Source: Chlamydoabsidia padenii | Lineage: Eukaryota > Mucoromycota > Mucoromycetes > Mucorales > Cunninghamellaceae | Assembly (NCBI GenBank): GCA_025330725.1 | Contig: JAIWND010000010.1 | Location: 930,001 to 994,000, forward strand | Length of the DNA stretch: 64,000 nucleotides | Reading direction: 5' to 3' | Part shown: piece after piece, positions 49,161-60,206 of the stretch | Position numbering within the stretch: position 1 is the stretch's first letter | How the letters are laid out: every line of letters begins with the position of its first letter | Position numbers and translations under genes: made by a program | The notes under the pieces: generated by a model | Told to the model about the DNA's origin: nothing | What the model saw: the letters and a program-made list of their open reading frames with translations, nothing else | The model's database searches: none

Positions 49161-50697
49161 ATGGGAATATCGAGCACATCACTGTTTACAGGTGATCATC
49201 TTTACATTCTCTTCCACCAAGTGACATTTATTCTCACTGGACTAGCCACAACTTTGGGGTGTCAATGGTTGTTTTACCACGGTGCAGCAAGTAAAGTAAA
49301 ACCAGATGAATCCTGTCATGTCGTATAAAACATAACTCATCTTTCTCACCTTTCATCCAATGTAAACAGCGGGTGATAGTTATTTGACTCAATTGGCACA
49401 ATACGTTGGTTCGATCCTTGTTGGTCTTTTAATTCCCACCCTATTGGAACGAAAATCAAATCAATATTCTCAAGTTCCTACCCATCAGGTAAAACCCATA
49501 CTAACTCTCAACAGCTCATAGTAACACTCTACTATCTCTCCACATATATATATAGGAACATATAAATTTGGAAGGACTAAACGGCACGGACGACAAGGAA
49601 AAACACGATTATGTGGAGGGACCAGTCAATCATGCCACTATCATCAAAATGTCATTACTCGATGTCTTTGCCAACTTTTGCGTGACTATAGGATTCTCGA
49701 TCATTGGTAGTGGGGTAAGTTGATTATAATACAAAAAGAAGACTTATTTTGATGATTTAAAATAGATGTATCAAGTGATCTATTCCAGTGTGGTTATTTG
49801 GTGTGCTATTCTGACATACTTTTTAATGGGACGGACATTGACGACACTTCAGTGGGTGGCGATCGTCGGTACAAGCTCCGGTCTTGCTATTTGCTCACTG
49901 GGAAACAACACATCCGATAGTGAATCAGGTAAGAAAGAAGAAAAAAGACAAGTGACATCATAGTTAACATTTTATCTGATGGTTTAGGAAGCGCGGCTAT
50001 CCTTATGGTGGGTACCCTTTTGACATTGGGTGGAACATTCTTTTACTGTAAGTTCTGATTGTAGAAAATGGATACGACTTGCTCTTTTTTATTTCTTTAT
50101 TTAATAACGAACGACCTTTTATTTATAGCTTGTATTTATGTGTATTCCGACTATATGCTGTCAAGGCAACATCCACCACCTTTACCAGCACGCATCTGTT
50201 GCTATATCGGGATGTACTCGACAGTGATATCATTGGTTTGGATCTCTGTTTACACTTTACCTCGATATGATCAGCTGATTCAAATTGGCTCGACATCAAA
50301 ACAAGCTGTGTGGGGAATGTACCTACTTGTGACTCTGGCTAACGGTACTCATTCATGGAACTATTATGAATTGATTGATCGGACTGGTAGTGTAAGTGTT
50401 TATAAATCCTCATCGCTCGTCTCACTCACTCGTCTTGATCTCTTTCTATAGGTTGCAACAGGAATTTTACAAGGACTCCGTGCTGTCATTGTTTATGGTA
50501 TAAGTCATGCCTGGTACTGCTCTTCTGATTCAGCCCAATGTAAGTATAGAGACAATTTCTCTCTGTCACTTGAGGAAAAATAACTTTTGCGTTTTTCTCA
50601 TCAATTTATAGGTTTCACTGTCTACAAAGGTTTTGGATCCCTTTTGGTCATTGCCTGTGTCCTCCTTTTTACAATCGCCGGTGGATTATCAAAATGA
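49161..50697 (+). CDS. Drug/metabolite transporter, SLC35-like (8 exons, 355 aa)
   Basis: Exons are 49161-49290, 49370-49488, 49556-49714, 49766-49928, 49988-50047, 50129-50391, 50452-50539 and 50612-50697 (1068 nt). Ten hydrophobic segments can be counted, including YILFHQVTFILTGLATTLG, ATIIKMSLLDVFANFCVTIG, TLTTLQWVAIVGTSSGLAI and FGSLLVIACVLLFTIAGGLS. The internal repeat (MYQVIYSSVVIWCAILTYFL then TLTTLQWVAI) is typical of the EamA/nucleotide-sugar transporter superfamily. The short loop KGFGSLLVI near the C-terminus fits SLC35F-type members. Substrate not assignable. Confidence 0.82.
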
Positions 50698-51746
50698 TCC
50701 ACATGTACACCCAAAACTCTTTTAGATATACCCTTTTCCCCCTTCATTTATAGTTATTACGTTTTATTTTTATTTTATTTTTTACATTCTGGTTTAAATC
50801 ATCGTTAATAATAATAATAAAAAAATGTATCTCTGTCATATCTCTCTCCCTTATAGGCAACTGTGCTACGTATCACGTAATATTGAACAAGGGGATGGAA
50901 AAATGTCCATGTTCGGTGTTTCTATACGCTATGATTTCATTTTTTTTTTTTTTTTTTTTTTTTGTATTGTTGTTTTATCGTGGTTCCTGAGGATAATTAC
51001 TATAAATACATAAAAGAAGGTACATAGTATGCAAGCAGAGAAAAGGGATGCCTCGTGGAAAAAAAAAAAAAAAAAAAGGGGAGATAGATAATCCATTCAC
51101 CGCCATCCTTTCAAAAAGAAAAAAAGAAAAAGATGATGTGTACTGAAATCACAGGACCCAAGGCGATGTTACTCAAGTATCATTTTATCGATCTTCTGTT
51201 TGAAAATAAAAACATTTACTTTATTCTTATTCTGCATTCACTCACTAGGTTAGGAAGAAAATGGTCAAGGTTTTTTGATATGTATATCCCTAATCCTCGT
51301 CATTATTTGTCCCAGTCGAAAAATAGTGTTGGTGTCCCACTGTTAGTGCAAACATTCTCCGCCTCTACTTTATTGTAATCGATAGGCTCACATGGCTGAA
51401 ATGCGTGACATGAAGGATGAAATGTCGGGGATTGAAAATGTTGTCAAGCGCCGATTGAATGTGCATGAATGGGCTCAACGAGTGGCCAAAACGGATCTTC
51501 CCTCCCCCTTTTTTCGTTATCTACCACCAGAGTAGGATTACCCGATTAAGAATACGTTGCAATTGTACAGCTTTCGGTTCATCCTTAAAGTTTAAATTCA
51601 TAATAAACTAATCATGTTATATGATAGCTTCAAGTAATGATTAAGATATCCTCCTCCCCCCCAATGTCTATAAAAAGTCAGTTTTCCATTCTTCCTTTTT
51701 CTTTTTTACTTTTTTTCTCTCTTCTTTTTCACTTGTTCGATTCACC
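50698..51746. other. Gene-poor stretch with homopolymers
   Basis: T23 at about 50940 and A20 near 51060 flank unremarkable AT-rich DNA. An open stretch at 51133-51378 has no recognisable domain, no promoter motif and odd composition. CT-rich leader at 51670-51735 belongs to the next gene. Confidence 0.45.
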
Positions 51747-52068
51747 ATGAAGTCACCTACTTTGCAATTTGATATGATGTGCATATCTTCGTATTCTGAC
51801 GATGATGATGAAGATAGCTCCATGTCTACCGGACGCACCATGAGTTCAATGTCAATACCGCCCTTAACCAATGATATGCCCAACTGTGATCATGGATCCA
51901 TCCGATCCTCTTCTTCTTTATCAATGTCCTTTTTCCAGCATGCCATGGAATCGGACCCTCAATCAAGTCTATCCAAAAATACATATTTCATGGATGGTGG
52001 AAATCGTTTTATCTCGGTGAGTGGACCCCCCTCTGACAAATTTTGAAATCCCGATTATTAAACTCCGC

Positions 52069-52100
<32 letters not shown>

Positions 52101-52587
52101 ACAGGTACCAATGTTAGGCAACACCAATACCAAGGCAGGATCAAACATTTCTCGAATATTCGAAGAATGGTTAGCCAACAAACTTTATTGTCAACCTCTA
52201 TCTATGATGGATGATGATGACACCAGTGATCCCATTGTTGTTGATCAACGATTACCGATCCTGCAAGATCATGTTGAATTAATTGCTGAAGATATCTTTA
52301 ATAAGATAAAGTCCTCCACATCATGGCAAAGAAAAGGCTTAGATAAGATCATGATAAAAGTACGTACGGGTCATGTTTATACCTATCATTCTTTGGAAGA
52401 TGGTCAGCCTTTGATTACTCAAGATATGGAAGAATTGTTTCAACAGTTCCCCTTGTTTGTTGAATTCCATGTCTACACCACATCATCATCATCACCCTTG
52501 TTACAGTCATCTACCCAACTGCTATTAGTAGTTGAAAATGTCACTATTAATCCTGGTAATCCTTATAAAATCATGGAAGAATTATGA
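51747..52587 (+). CDS. Unrecognised protein (2 exons, 250 aa)
   Basis: Exons 51747-52016 and 52105-52587 (753 nt). The N-terminal part is Ser/Met/Asp-rich and disordered (SYSDDDDEDSSMSTGRTMSS). The second exon looks folded: ISRIFEEWLANKLYCQPLSM, VELIAEDIFNKIKSS, LDKIMIKVRTGHVYTYHSLE and MEELFQQFPLFVEFHVYT, ending NPYKIMEEL. I do not recognise the family. The intron contains TTTTGAAATCCCG (52041-52053) and then T24 followed by A8 just before the acceptor. Confidence 0.7.
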
Positions 52588-52943
52588 TTTTATAGACAAA
52601 AGATTCATAAACATATACCCCCCTTCTATTCCAATAAATGCACCTTTATCAATTCATACCGGCTTATCTATTTTAGTCTATTTGTCATTTTCATCACATT
52701 ACCCCTTCTTATGAATAATGCAGACTACCTGTCCTATTTTGATCGATTAGGGTCAACCCTATCACATCTGAGCCTATCATGATCGATTTCCTTATCTTAT
52801 GGCAGACCCTCCAATCATCATATCACCATCACTACAAAATGATGATTAAAAAAAAAAGAGAGACTTTATTATGATGGCATAGCCTATTAAATTATGCCTA
52901 TATGTTGTACCGCCTAAAAAAGAAGATCCTTGTTTGATGGTCG
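52588..52943. other. Convergent 3' region
   Basis: 3' flanks of the unknown gene and of BRL1. Repeats of the ATCATGATCGAT type occur; nothing gene-like. Confidence 0.45.
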
Positions 52944-54296
52944 TTAATGTTGTAACCGATGCTGTGGTTGATATCCGATCCCATGTTTGCCTTGACTTGA
53001 GAACCACAAAGTTGCGATGACAACCAAGATTCCAAACACCTACACACAAATGATGGTTAGTGTTGACGTGTATCCACCCACTCACCCCTTTCAAATCAAC
53101 CTTGCCTTACCATTGTCTTTAGGGAGATCGTATCAACAAATCCGTTCGCGATTTCTGCAAAAGTTTCAGCAAGTACCTTTGTTTTCCCGATCCACGCTGG
53201 TGTGTATAAACATTGTAACCATTCACGGCAAGGTTCCACCATGGCAGGTCGATTGTTGTTATAACATTGGTTTCGATGATATTCCTGTTCGCAGATAAAG
53301 TGCTTATCCATGTATTCTATCAAAAAAGAAAAGAAAGAATTAGTTTCTAGTATTATATTGACATCACCTAGTTTTACCTGATTCATATACTTGTATTTTC
53401 AATGCTACATCTTCATTCAGGGCAAGAATGAATTGATATGCAATATAGAGACAAAAGAAGAAGAAAACCAACTGACATCCAATTTGTACCATCCTATAAT
53501 TACAAAAGAGAGTCGGTACTTTTATATCCTTACTGCTACGATTCCTTACCCAGAAATATAGTTGACAAGACTTGTTCGATGTGCAACTGGATCGTGATGA
53601 TAAAACGACGCTGTTGGGTATAAATGAGGATCGTATCGTTGTTGATCAGGATGCATCGTTGTAGACCTGTCTATTGCTGTTGCCGGCGGGGTATATGAGG
53701 TATTTGCTTCCTCTCTGAATAAAGGTGTGCAATTGTCGTTGTTGATGGTGGTGTCATGATTGTCATTGTTGGTATTGCTAATGTCATAATCTGATGATAG
53801 TGGTGCGGGTGATGTTGGCAGGGATCGAAAATAAGGTACGACAGCCGTAGTGGTGTTTTGTTCATCATTGGTGTCCTTGGCCTAAAAAAGTATACAAAAA
53901 AAAAAGAATGAGTCATTATCCCCAATTACTTTGAGGGGTCACTGTTTCCTATTACCTTTTGATCAAACGCTTGTTCGTTTTTCTTTTCTGGAGAATCTGC
54001 TAATGAGATACTGCCGAGTTGTGTTGACATTGTCTGATCCAATGCTGATACAAAAAGATCAGGTGATTCCCTTGATACTTTTTCATTTGGTGTTGCAGGT
54101 TCTACGGTAAAGTGTGATAGAAACAAATAAACAGGGTTAGTATTGTTGTTAGTATGATTATTAGAGGCAGACCAGTGTACTTACCTAAAGGCGGTGAAGG
54201 TTCAGGCTTTCCATACGAGAATGAGTTTCCAGGTAGTAAATGAGAGTATTGATATTCGAAATCCATAGACGACTCCCATGGATCGTAAGAAGCCAT
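52944..54296 (-). CDS. BRL1: Brl1/Brr6 nuclear-envelope protein (6 exons, 335 aa)
   Basis: Exons are 54296-54185, 54101-53956, 53881-53550, 53493-53378, 53316-53111 and 53039-52944 (1008 nt). A polar N-terminal half leads to a membrane segment (LVFFFFCLYIAYQFILAL), a lumenal domain with four cysteines (HFICEQEYHRNQC; MVEPCREWLQCLY) and a second membrane segment (GILVVIATLWFSS). KVLAETFAEIANGFVDTIS between them is diagnostic for the Brr6/Brl1 domain. In yeasts the family acts in nuclear pore assembly and lipid balance; the cysteines form lumenal disulfides. It is known only from organisms with closed mitosis, which fits a fungus. Confidence 0.93.
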
Positions 54297-54712
54297 GATT
54301 TGCAAGAAGCCAGCGAATTGAGAAAAGAAAAAAGGAAAAAAAAAAAAGAGCTTTTATCTGGTTTTAAATCCCGATAGTATTTGATTCGCCACCAACGGCC
54401 AAGGTTTTTCGCGGTGGCGATGTTTGAACGGGAAACTTGCTTTACCCTTTACGCATGAATAACTCGTTCAGTCTTTCAATAAAAGATGTTCATGCACAGA
54501 ATAAAGCATAGGTAACACTTAAACATTATAGACATGAAGCGGAGATGATTCGCTTTATATATGATAGTCTGGAATCATCGCATTCGTAAAAAAACAACAA
54601 GACCTCAAGTCAAAGAATAAATGTTTTATTATCAAATGAGGAGAGAGGCAGTACATATAAACAAATAGGAATAGTATCTATTATTCTAAGGGGATAAGAG
54701 GGGGGGGGAAAT
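54297..54712. other. Intergenic, BRL1 promoter and ARG4 3' flank
   Basis: TTTTAAATCCCG at 54362-54373 lies 66 bp upstream of the BRL1 start, in reverse orientation. A G9 run (about 54701-54709) lies near the ARG4 stop. Confidence 0.5.
54362..54373 (+). promoter_or_regulatory. CCCG-type promoter motif of BRL1
   Basis: TTTTAAATCCCG, 66 bp from the ATG, antisense to the gene. Confidence 0.5.
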
Positions 54713-56311
54713 CTACAAAGTCTTACCATCAGCCAACCATGATTTTAACTGTTTGATTTGAGCAGTGACAGAGGATTTACTGGTGCCACCAGGAGTGTTT
54801 CGGTTTTCAATACTAGTTTCAAAGCTCCAGACAGCAGACACATCATCTTCAAAGGAAGGATGTAAGGATTTAAAGTCGTCGTTGGATAATTCATGCAAAG
54901 ATACTTGACGATCTTCGGCCATTTTGACAGCAGCACCAGAGATGTGATGGGTTTCACGGAATGGTACACCTTTTCGCACAAGATATTCAGCCAGGTCGGT
55001 AGCTAACATGTCAGCTGTCAAACTAGCACGCATTTTGTCAGGGAAGATCTTTACAAGAAGGGTCAGTACACATCTGATGCTTTTATTATATTTATACCCC
55101 GACTTACATTCATTGTGCTTAATACACCAGCAGTGATTTGAAGAGATCCAGATAAAGTATCAGCCGCATCAAACATAGGTTCCTTGTCTTCTTGTAAATC
55201 CTTGTTATAGGTGCTTGGAATACCTTTGTAAGACATCATAAAGCCAGACATCTACATATAGAAGATAAATAAATGATTAGCATACCAAAAGAGATTTCTC
55301 CCCTTTCCCAAAAAAAAAAGTACTTACGCTACCAAAGACACGACCAGATTTACCACGCAATAATTCCAAACTATCGGGGTTCTTCTTTTGAGGCATCAGA
55401 CTGGAGCCAGTACTGTAAGCATCAGCCAGCTTGACGAATCCGAATTCACCACTAGAGTAGATGATAAGATCTTCAGCAATACGAGAGATATGAGTCATTG
55501 TCAAACTAGCCCAGAATAAGAATTCAGCCACAAAGTCACGGTCGCTAACAGCATAGAGGGAATTGTTGATGATACCACGGAAACCCAGTTCCTTTGCCAA
55601 AAAGTCACGATCAATGTTGAATGCATGGCCAGCCAAAGCACCTGATCCAAGAGGTAGCACATTCAAACGATCGATCAATTGTTCCAAACGTTGAGCATCA
55701 GCTTGCCATAACCAAGCATGGGATAATAAAAAGTGGGACCAGCGAATAGGTTGAGCTCTCTATCAATATCATTAAATAATGGGTTAGTATATATATATAG
55801 ATATATATTAATAGATAACACTTACTTGCAAGTGAGTGTAGCCAGGCATCAAGACATCTATTTCTTTTTCAGCACGAGAGACAGTGATAGAGATGAGTTC
55901 CTTCAAGTGAGCCAAAATAGAAGATGCTTCGTCACGAAGCCAGATACGCATATCAGTAGCCACTTGGTCATTACGACTACGACCAGTGTGCAACTTGCCA
56001 GCAACAGAGCCTACCAATTCACCCAAACGACGTTCATTAGCAGTATGAATATCTTCATCGCCTTCCTTGAGTTCAAACGTCTTGTTTTCCCATTCCACCA
56101 TGACTTTTTCCAAACCACCAATCAACTGGTCTCGTTCTTGTTCAGTGATAATGTTATTCTTGGCGAGCGCTTTACAATAAGCAATGGACCCAATACAATC
56201 AGCAGCATACATTCGACGGTCAAAGTGAATAGACGCATTGAAGGCATCCATCAGAGGATCAACGGCACCAGTAAAACGACCACCCCAAAGCTTTTTAGGT
56301 TCAGAAGACAT
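54713..56311 (-). CDS. ARG4: Argininosuccinate lyase (4 exons, 465 aa)
   Basis: Last step of arginine synthesis: argininosuccinate to arginine plus fumarate. Exons are 56311-55826, 55759-55328, 55251-55108 and 55048-54713 (1398 nt, all phase 0). Family signatures are present: [61 protein letters not shown] and the catalytic-loop motif [20 protein letters not shown] with the catalytic Ser. Length equals the yeast enzyme (463 aa). The protein appears fully functional. Confidence 0.97.
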
Positions 56312-56426
56312 TATTTCTATAAGAGTATATGAGAGTAGAGAAAGAAAGAAGAGAGACAAAAAGAAGAGCGCCGACTTTTTTTATATTTTGAATGTGAGTC
56401 ATTATGTACAGCTAATAGTGTGTCAT

Positions 56427-56439
56427 TTTCAAATCCCGA
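56427..56439 (+). promoter_or_regulatory. CCCG-type promoter motif of ARG4
   Basis: TTTTCAAATCCCG, about 116 bp upstream of the minus-strand ATG, antisense to the gene. Confidence 0.5.
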
Positions 56440-56964
56440 TTCAGATCAAATCTTTTGTTGTGGGGAATTTGAGTAAAGTTGAATTCAAAAACACATAAAA
56501 GGTACAACTTTAACTGTTAGTAGATAGAAAGATTACTGATAAATTAATTCCATTGACTCTCGGTTGTTAGGTAGACCGAGTATTGTTCCCCGTGGGGTAC
56601 ATGTATTTTCACAGTTATACCCAACCTTACAAAACAAAATACATTCTATATCATCTTGGATGCTGCATTAGCTTTTTGTTTTGACTGCATAGATTGCAAC
56701 AACCTTTACGATCAAAAATAAAAGAAAGAGGGTCGATCCTAGTTACCCACATATTTTAAATTCCGCCATTTTTGACAGCTATCAAAGATGAACCTTAGAT
56801 TCACTTTATGATTTGAATGTATTTCCTATAGCCAACTGGTTTCTTGAAAAGGATTCGATTATCTTGACGCATCGTTCCAAGAAATAAACATTCCCTCTTG
56901 TTTGCGAGGAAATGAAAACATAGTTCAACCTAAAACTAATACCATCTAACCAAACGATTCGAGA

Positions 56965-57001
56965 TGGGTAACACGGCGGGATTTGTATTCCGTGTTACCC
57001 A
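56965..57001. repeat. Perfect 12-bp inverted repeat with 13-nt loop
   Basis: TGGGTAACACGG at 56965-56976 pairs exactly with CCGTGTTACCCA at 56990-57001. No gene lies close enough on either side to make a terminator likely. Confidence 0.6.
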
Positions 57002-57456
57002 GTTTGGAAGAATCATGGTCAAAGGGACACCCGAGCAAGACCCTTTCTTCCACATCCAGATGGCAATAGAATGATCAAGTTTTGGTATCGTAAAGATACA
57101 TAAAGAAGTAAGGGAATATGTTTCTGACACTCTTCAACAAGTGATATGTCGGCATACGATATTTCTACCCCGACGATTTTTTGCATGAATCATAATGTCC
57201 AACGTGCATACATATCACACAAAGAGACGATAACTTCATTGTATACAGGACGCAAGCAATAGGCAAATTATTGAAACATTAAATGTATTCATGCCACTAT
57301 GTAGTTTCATGTACACACTACTGTACTGATACCCACAACCCCATATATTTTGTTACATAGTGTAAAAGATAAAAGCAATGCATTTTTAATATTAAAGTTA
57401 ATGTTATAGAGGGGATATATAGATATATAAAGAGGAGGATGGATCAATAAATAGTT

Positions 57457-58850
57457 CTACATGATAAAAGTAAAGAGTAAAAAGAAGATGATTACAGTAG
57501 CAAAAACCTTGATAATCAGCCATCGATTAGAGCTGATATTGGTGTAGTATTTCAAGAGTTCCCTTTGTGCACCCACAACGTTCATTTCAATGTCATCCGT
57601 ATTTTGATCAATCCTACATAATAGAGAGAAGATCAGTCATGCATCCCCACATATTCTCTTCTTCTTCTTCTTCTTCTTCCAACTATTACCGCTGGACCGT
57701 TTCACGTTGTTCTGCCACCATGGTTGCCAATTGTTGAAAAATACCCCCAAGTTCAGCTATGGTACTTTCAATACTTTCAATGGCTGTCGATCGGTGTTCA
57801 ATATATCGATCTTGTTCCAATACTGCCAATTGTTGTTGTTCTTGAATTTGTTGTTGTGATAACATGGGTATACCAAGAGATAAAGTGGATTCTTCTTGTT
57901 CATTATTAATATTATTATTAGGTGCCAACGTATTGTTTCTGTGGTGTAGTTGTTGCTGCTGTTGCTGCTGCTGTTTTTCTTCACCAGGTCGTCTGCGTGA
58001 TTTGAATAATGGTGAATTGGCTATTGAATTAAAAAAGAAGAGGTTAAAGAATGATTTCATTTGTTACACAACTTACCCAGTGATGATTCCCCAGTGTTCT
58101 GTTCAGCCGTAGTGAATAAAAACTGGTCTCGTTTTTCCTTGGTCATTTTCATATTCTAGATGGTGAGAGATTAAAAAGGTGAGATTAATTAACAAGTATA
58201 AAAAAAAAAATGTCAATGACTTGCCTCTGTTCTGACTTCCAAGACGTCTTTGAAGCTCATGGAGGTATCAGCCAGTTTACTTTGCAGAGCCACCACAACA
58301 TTTGATGTATGTTCAGTTACTTGCTTGTTGGATTGTTTTTGAGTCTTGGTGTAGTTTTGTAACATGGCGATTTGTTTGTTGAGTTTAGCAATGTCTTGTT
58401 TAATGATAAACGTCAGTTCCTACATACAATAAGAAGAAAAGGGGTGGAGGCATTAATATCTAGTTTCTGATCTTTTTTTTTTTTTTTTTTTTTATTTACA
58501 TACACTAATTTCCACAGGTTTATCGTCAAATAGAGTTTTTCGTTTTGCCACTACAGTAAAAAGAGATTAGCAAGATGGATGATCTATTGGTTTAAAAGTG
58601 CATGCTTCGTTTAGTAATCCTTCTTACGTTTTGCTAGTTTTTCCAGTTTGCTGGTAGTACTTGTAATGTTTCGACTGATTTCGGAAGCCATCAGGGAGAA
58701 TTCAGAACGAGGATGGTGCTGTACAGCTGCAGGCTTTGGTGATGAAGACAAGAGTGCTCGTCGTTCCAAGGTTGAAGAAGTGTGTTGTGATCTATTCCGC
58801 ATTCTATCCACCACAGAATGGAATTCATTCGTACGATCCTTAAACGTCAT
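57457..58850 (-). CDS. SED5: Syntaxin-5 type Qa-SNARE Sed5 (6 exons, 343 aa)
   Basis: Golgi t-SNARE for ER-Golgi and intra-Golgi fusion. Exons are 58850-58628, 58550-58504, 58419-58225, 58155-58077, 58020-57690 and 57613-57457 (1032 nt). MTFKDRTNEFHSVV is the conserved Sed5 N-terminus (Sly1-binding type). LAKRKTLFDDKPVEISELTF and the linker follow, then a Gln-rich run (nine Q) and the SNARE helix RYIEHRSTAIESIESTIAEL with the zero-layer Gln in GIFQQLATM; a C-terminal anchor (WLIIKVFATVIIFFLLFTFI) ends the protein. The intron 58156-58224 has a GC donor (GAG|GCAAGT). The ATG at 58850 is chosen over one five codons upstream because it matches the family start. Confidence 0.95.
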
Positions 58851-60206
58851 TTGTATTTGTACCAATAGATTAGATTGTTAAGGGGTTTGGAAAAAAGAAA
58901 GAAGAGAAGAAAAAACGTGGCGCGAGCCAGAGCACCGAATAAATAAATCGGGGTCATCAATGGTTTTGATTGGCTGATTTAAATGTTCAACTCCCGCCCT
59001 CACTTTTTTTTTTTCTTGACACAAAGACTCGAGCCTGGCTGTATATTATGCAGCCAAGTCAAAAGTATTATCTTTATAAAGTAGGCATTTTCAAGTTTTG
59101 TCTTTTTGTTATATACCAGTAGGTCTGCACACGTTGAGTGCCCTTTTTAACAAGTACAATCTCTCTATAGAAAATCCACAAACCTCATTTAAGAGATGAC
59201 TCAGATTAAGTTGCAAAGGAAAGGAAAAGCTCTTTTGGTATGATGGCAACTTTAAATATTCCAACTTATTGTGTCAAAGCGAAAAAGCCTAATTTGGAAG
59301 AGCGGGGGTTTAACCATTCCTCCTGAGCGAGATTTGGGATGCATTATATAAAGCCGATTCAAGTTTTTTGTGATAAAGTAGAATAGTTAATAACCAAAAC
59401 GAGAACCGAGATGATTGTGTAGATGAACTCTATCTAAATGCATTAAGAACAAAATGTAACGAGTATTCGACAAGTGAAGCCATTTTGCATTAATCGGGGA
59501 TTACAATTGAGACATCATAAACAACATTCGGCATATACCCGGACGTATTTTTTTTTTTTAAAAAAAACCCCATATTCAGATAATTAAAGTTTTATTTATA
59601 GACTCCAGCAGCAGGCTCAGCATCGATGCCTGTCTTCCCGCCCTTCAAGGGTCAATCATGCATATATTACAACTCCGACCCCCTCTGTTTTTGGGTTTCG
59701 ACCATCACTGCTGATCAAAGCCGCCAATCGGTAAAGTACAGATTTGGATAAAACGCCTATCCTATTTTTTGCATCAATATAATAAGGAACGACTACAGTA
59801 TGAAGAGCGAGTCGCGATAAAAGACTTGGTTGCCCCCCCCAGATGAAATGCGGGACCTGAGCATGCATGTGAACCGCATAATGAGAACTTGATTCCAAAG
59901 ACAAGGAGCGATTATATTAGAGTTATTGGTTGTCCATTGATGGGCTTTTTTTTTATTTTTATTGTATTGGTAATACATACACAAGGCACATCATAATACG
60001 TGTAAAGCAGTTTTTATTATTTAACAGATTAAGAAAAAAAGTAAGTATATCTATTCTGTGTGACATCAGGGTAATTTACAAGTGGAAGACTAAATAAAAG
60101 TTATATGGTATCAAATTGATATAATGTAGCAGGGTATGTGTATATAAATATATGTGATATAAATAAGGGGATAAGTAATACTAGTGATGGCGCAAGGGAG
60201 GTGCTC
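58851..60206. other. Long intergenic stretch between SED5 and the arrestin gene
   Basis: TTCAACTCCCGCC at 58986-58998 is the probable SED5 upstream motif. The remainder is AT-rich with T and A runs near 59548-59567. An open stretch at 59656-59904 (minus) has no recognisable family and is not called. Confidence 0.5.
58986..58998 (+). promoter_or_regulatory. CCCG-type promoter motif of SED5
   Basis: TTCAACTCCCGCC, about 136 bp upstream of the minus-strand ATG. Confidence 0.4.

Larger units (their letters stand above)
56312..57456. other. Intergenic with motif and a strong hairpin
   Basis: TTTTCAAATCCCG at 56427-56439 is the ARG4 upstream motif; TTTTAAATTCCGCC lies at 56754-56767. A 12-bp inverted repeat at 56965-57001 and a small GTTCCCCGTGGGGTAC palindrome at about 56585 are present. 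No gene supported. Confidence 0.5.

Noticed and set aside
51133..51378. Open stretch of about 81 codons before the unknown gene at 51747
   Set aside because: Lies between homopolymers, no domain and no upstream motif.
59656..59904. Open stretch of about 82 codons on the minus strand
   Set aside because: Protein-like in places but no family, start context or splice partner; could be a scrap of an element but nothing supports a call.
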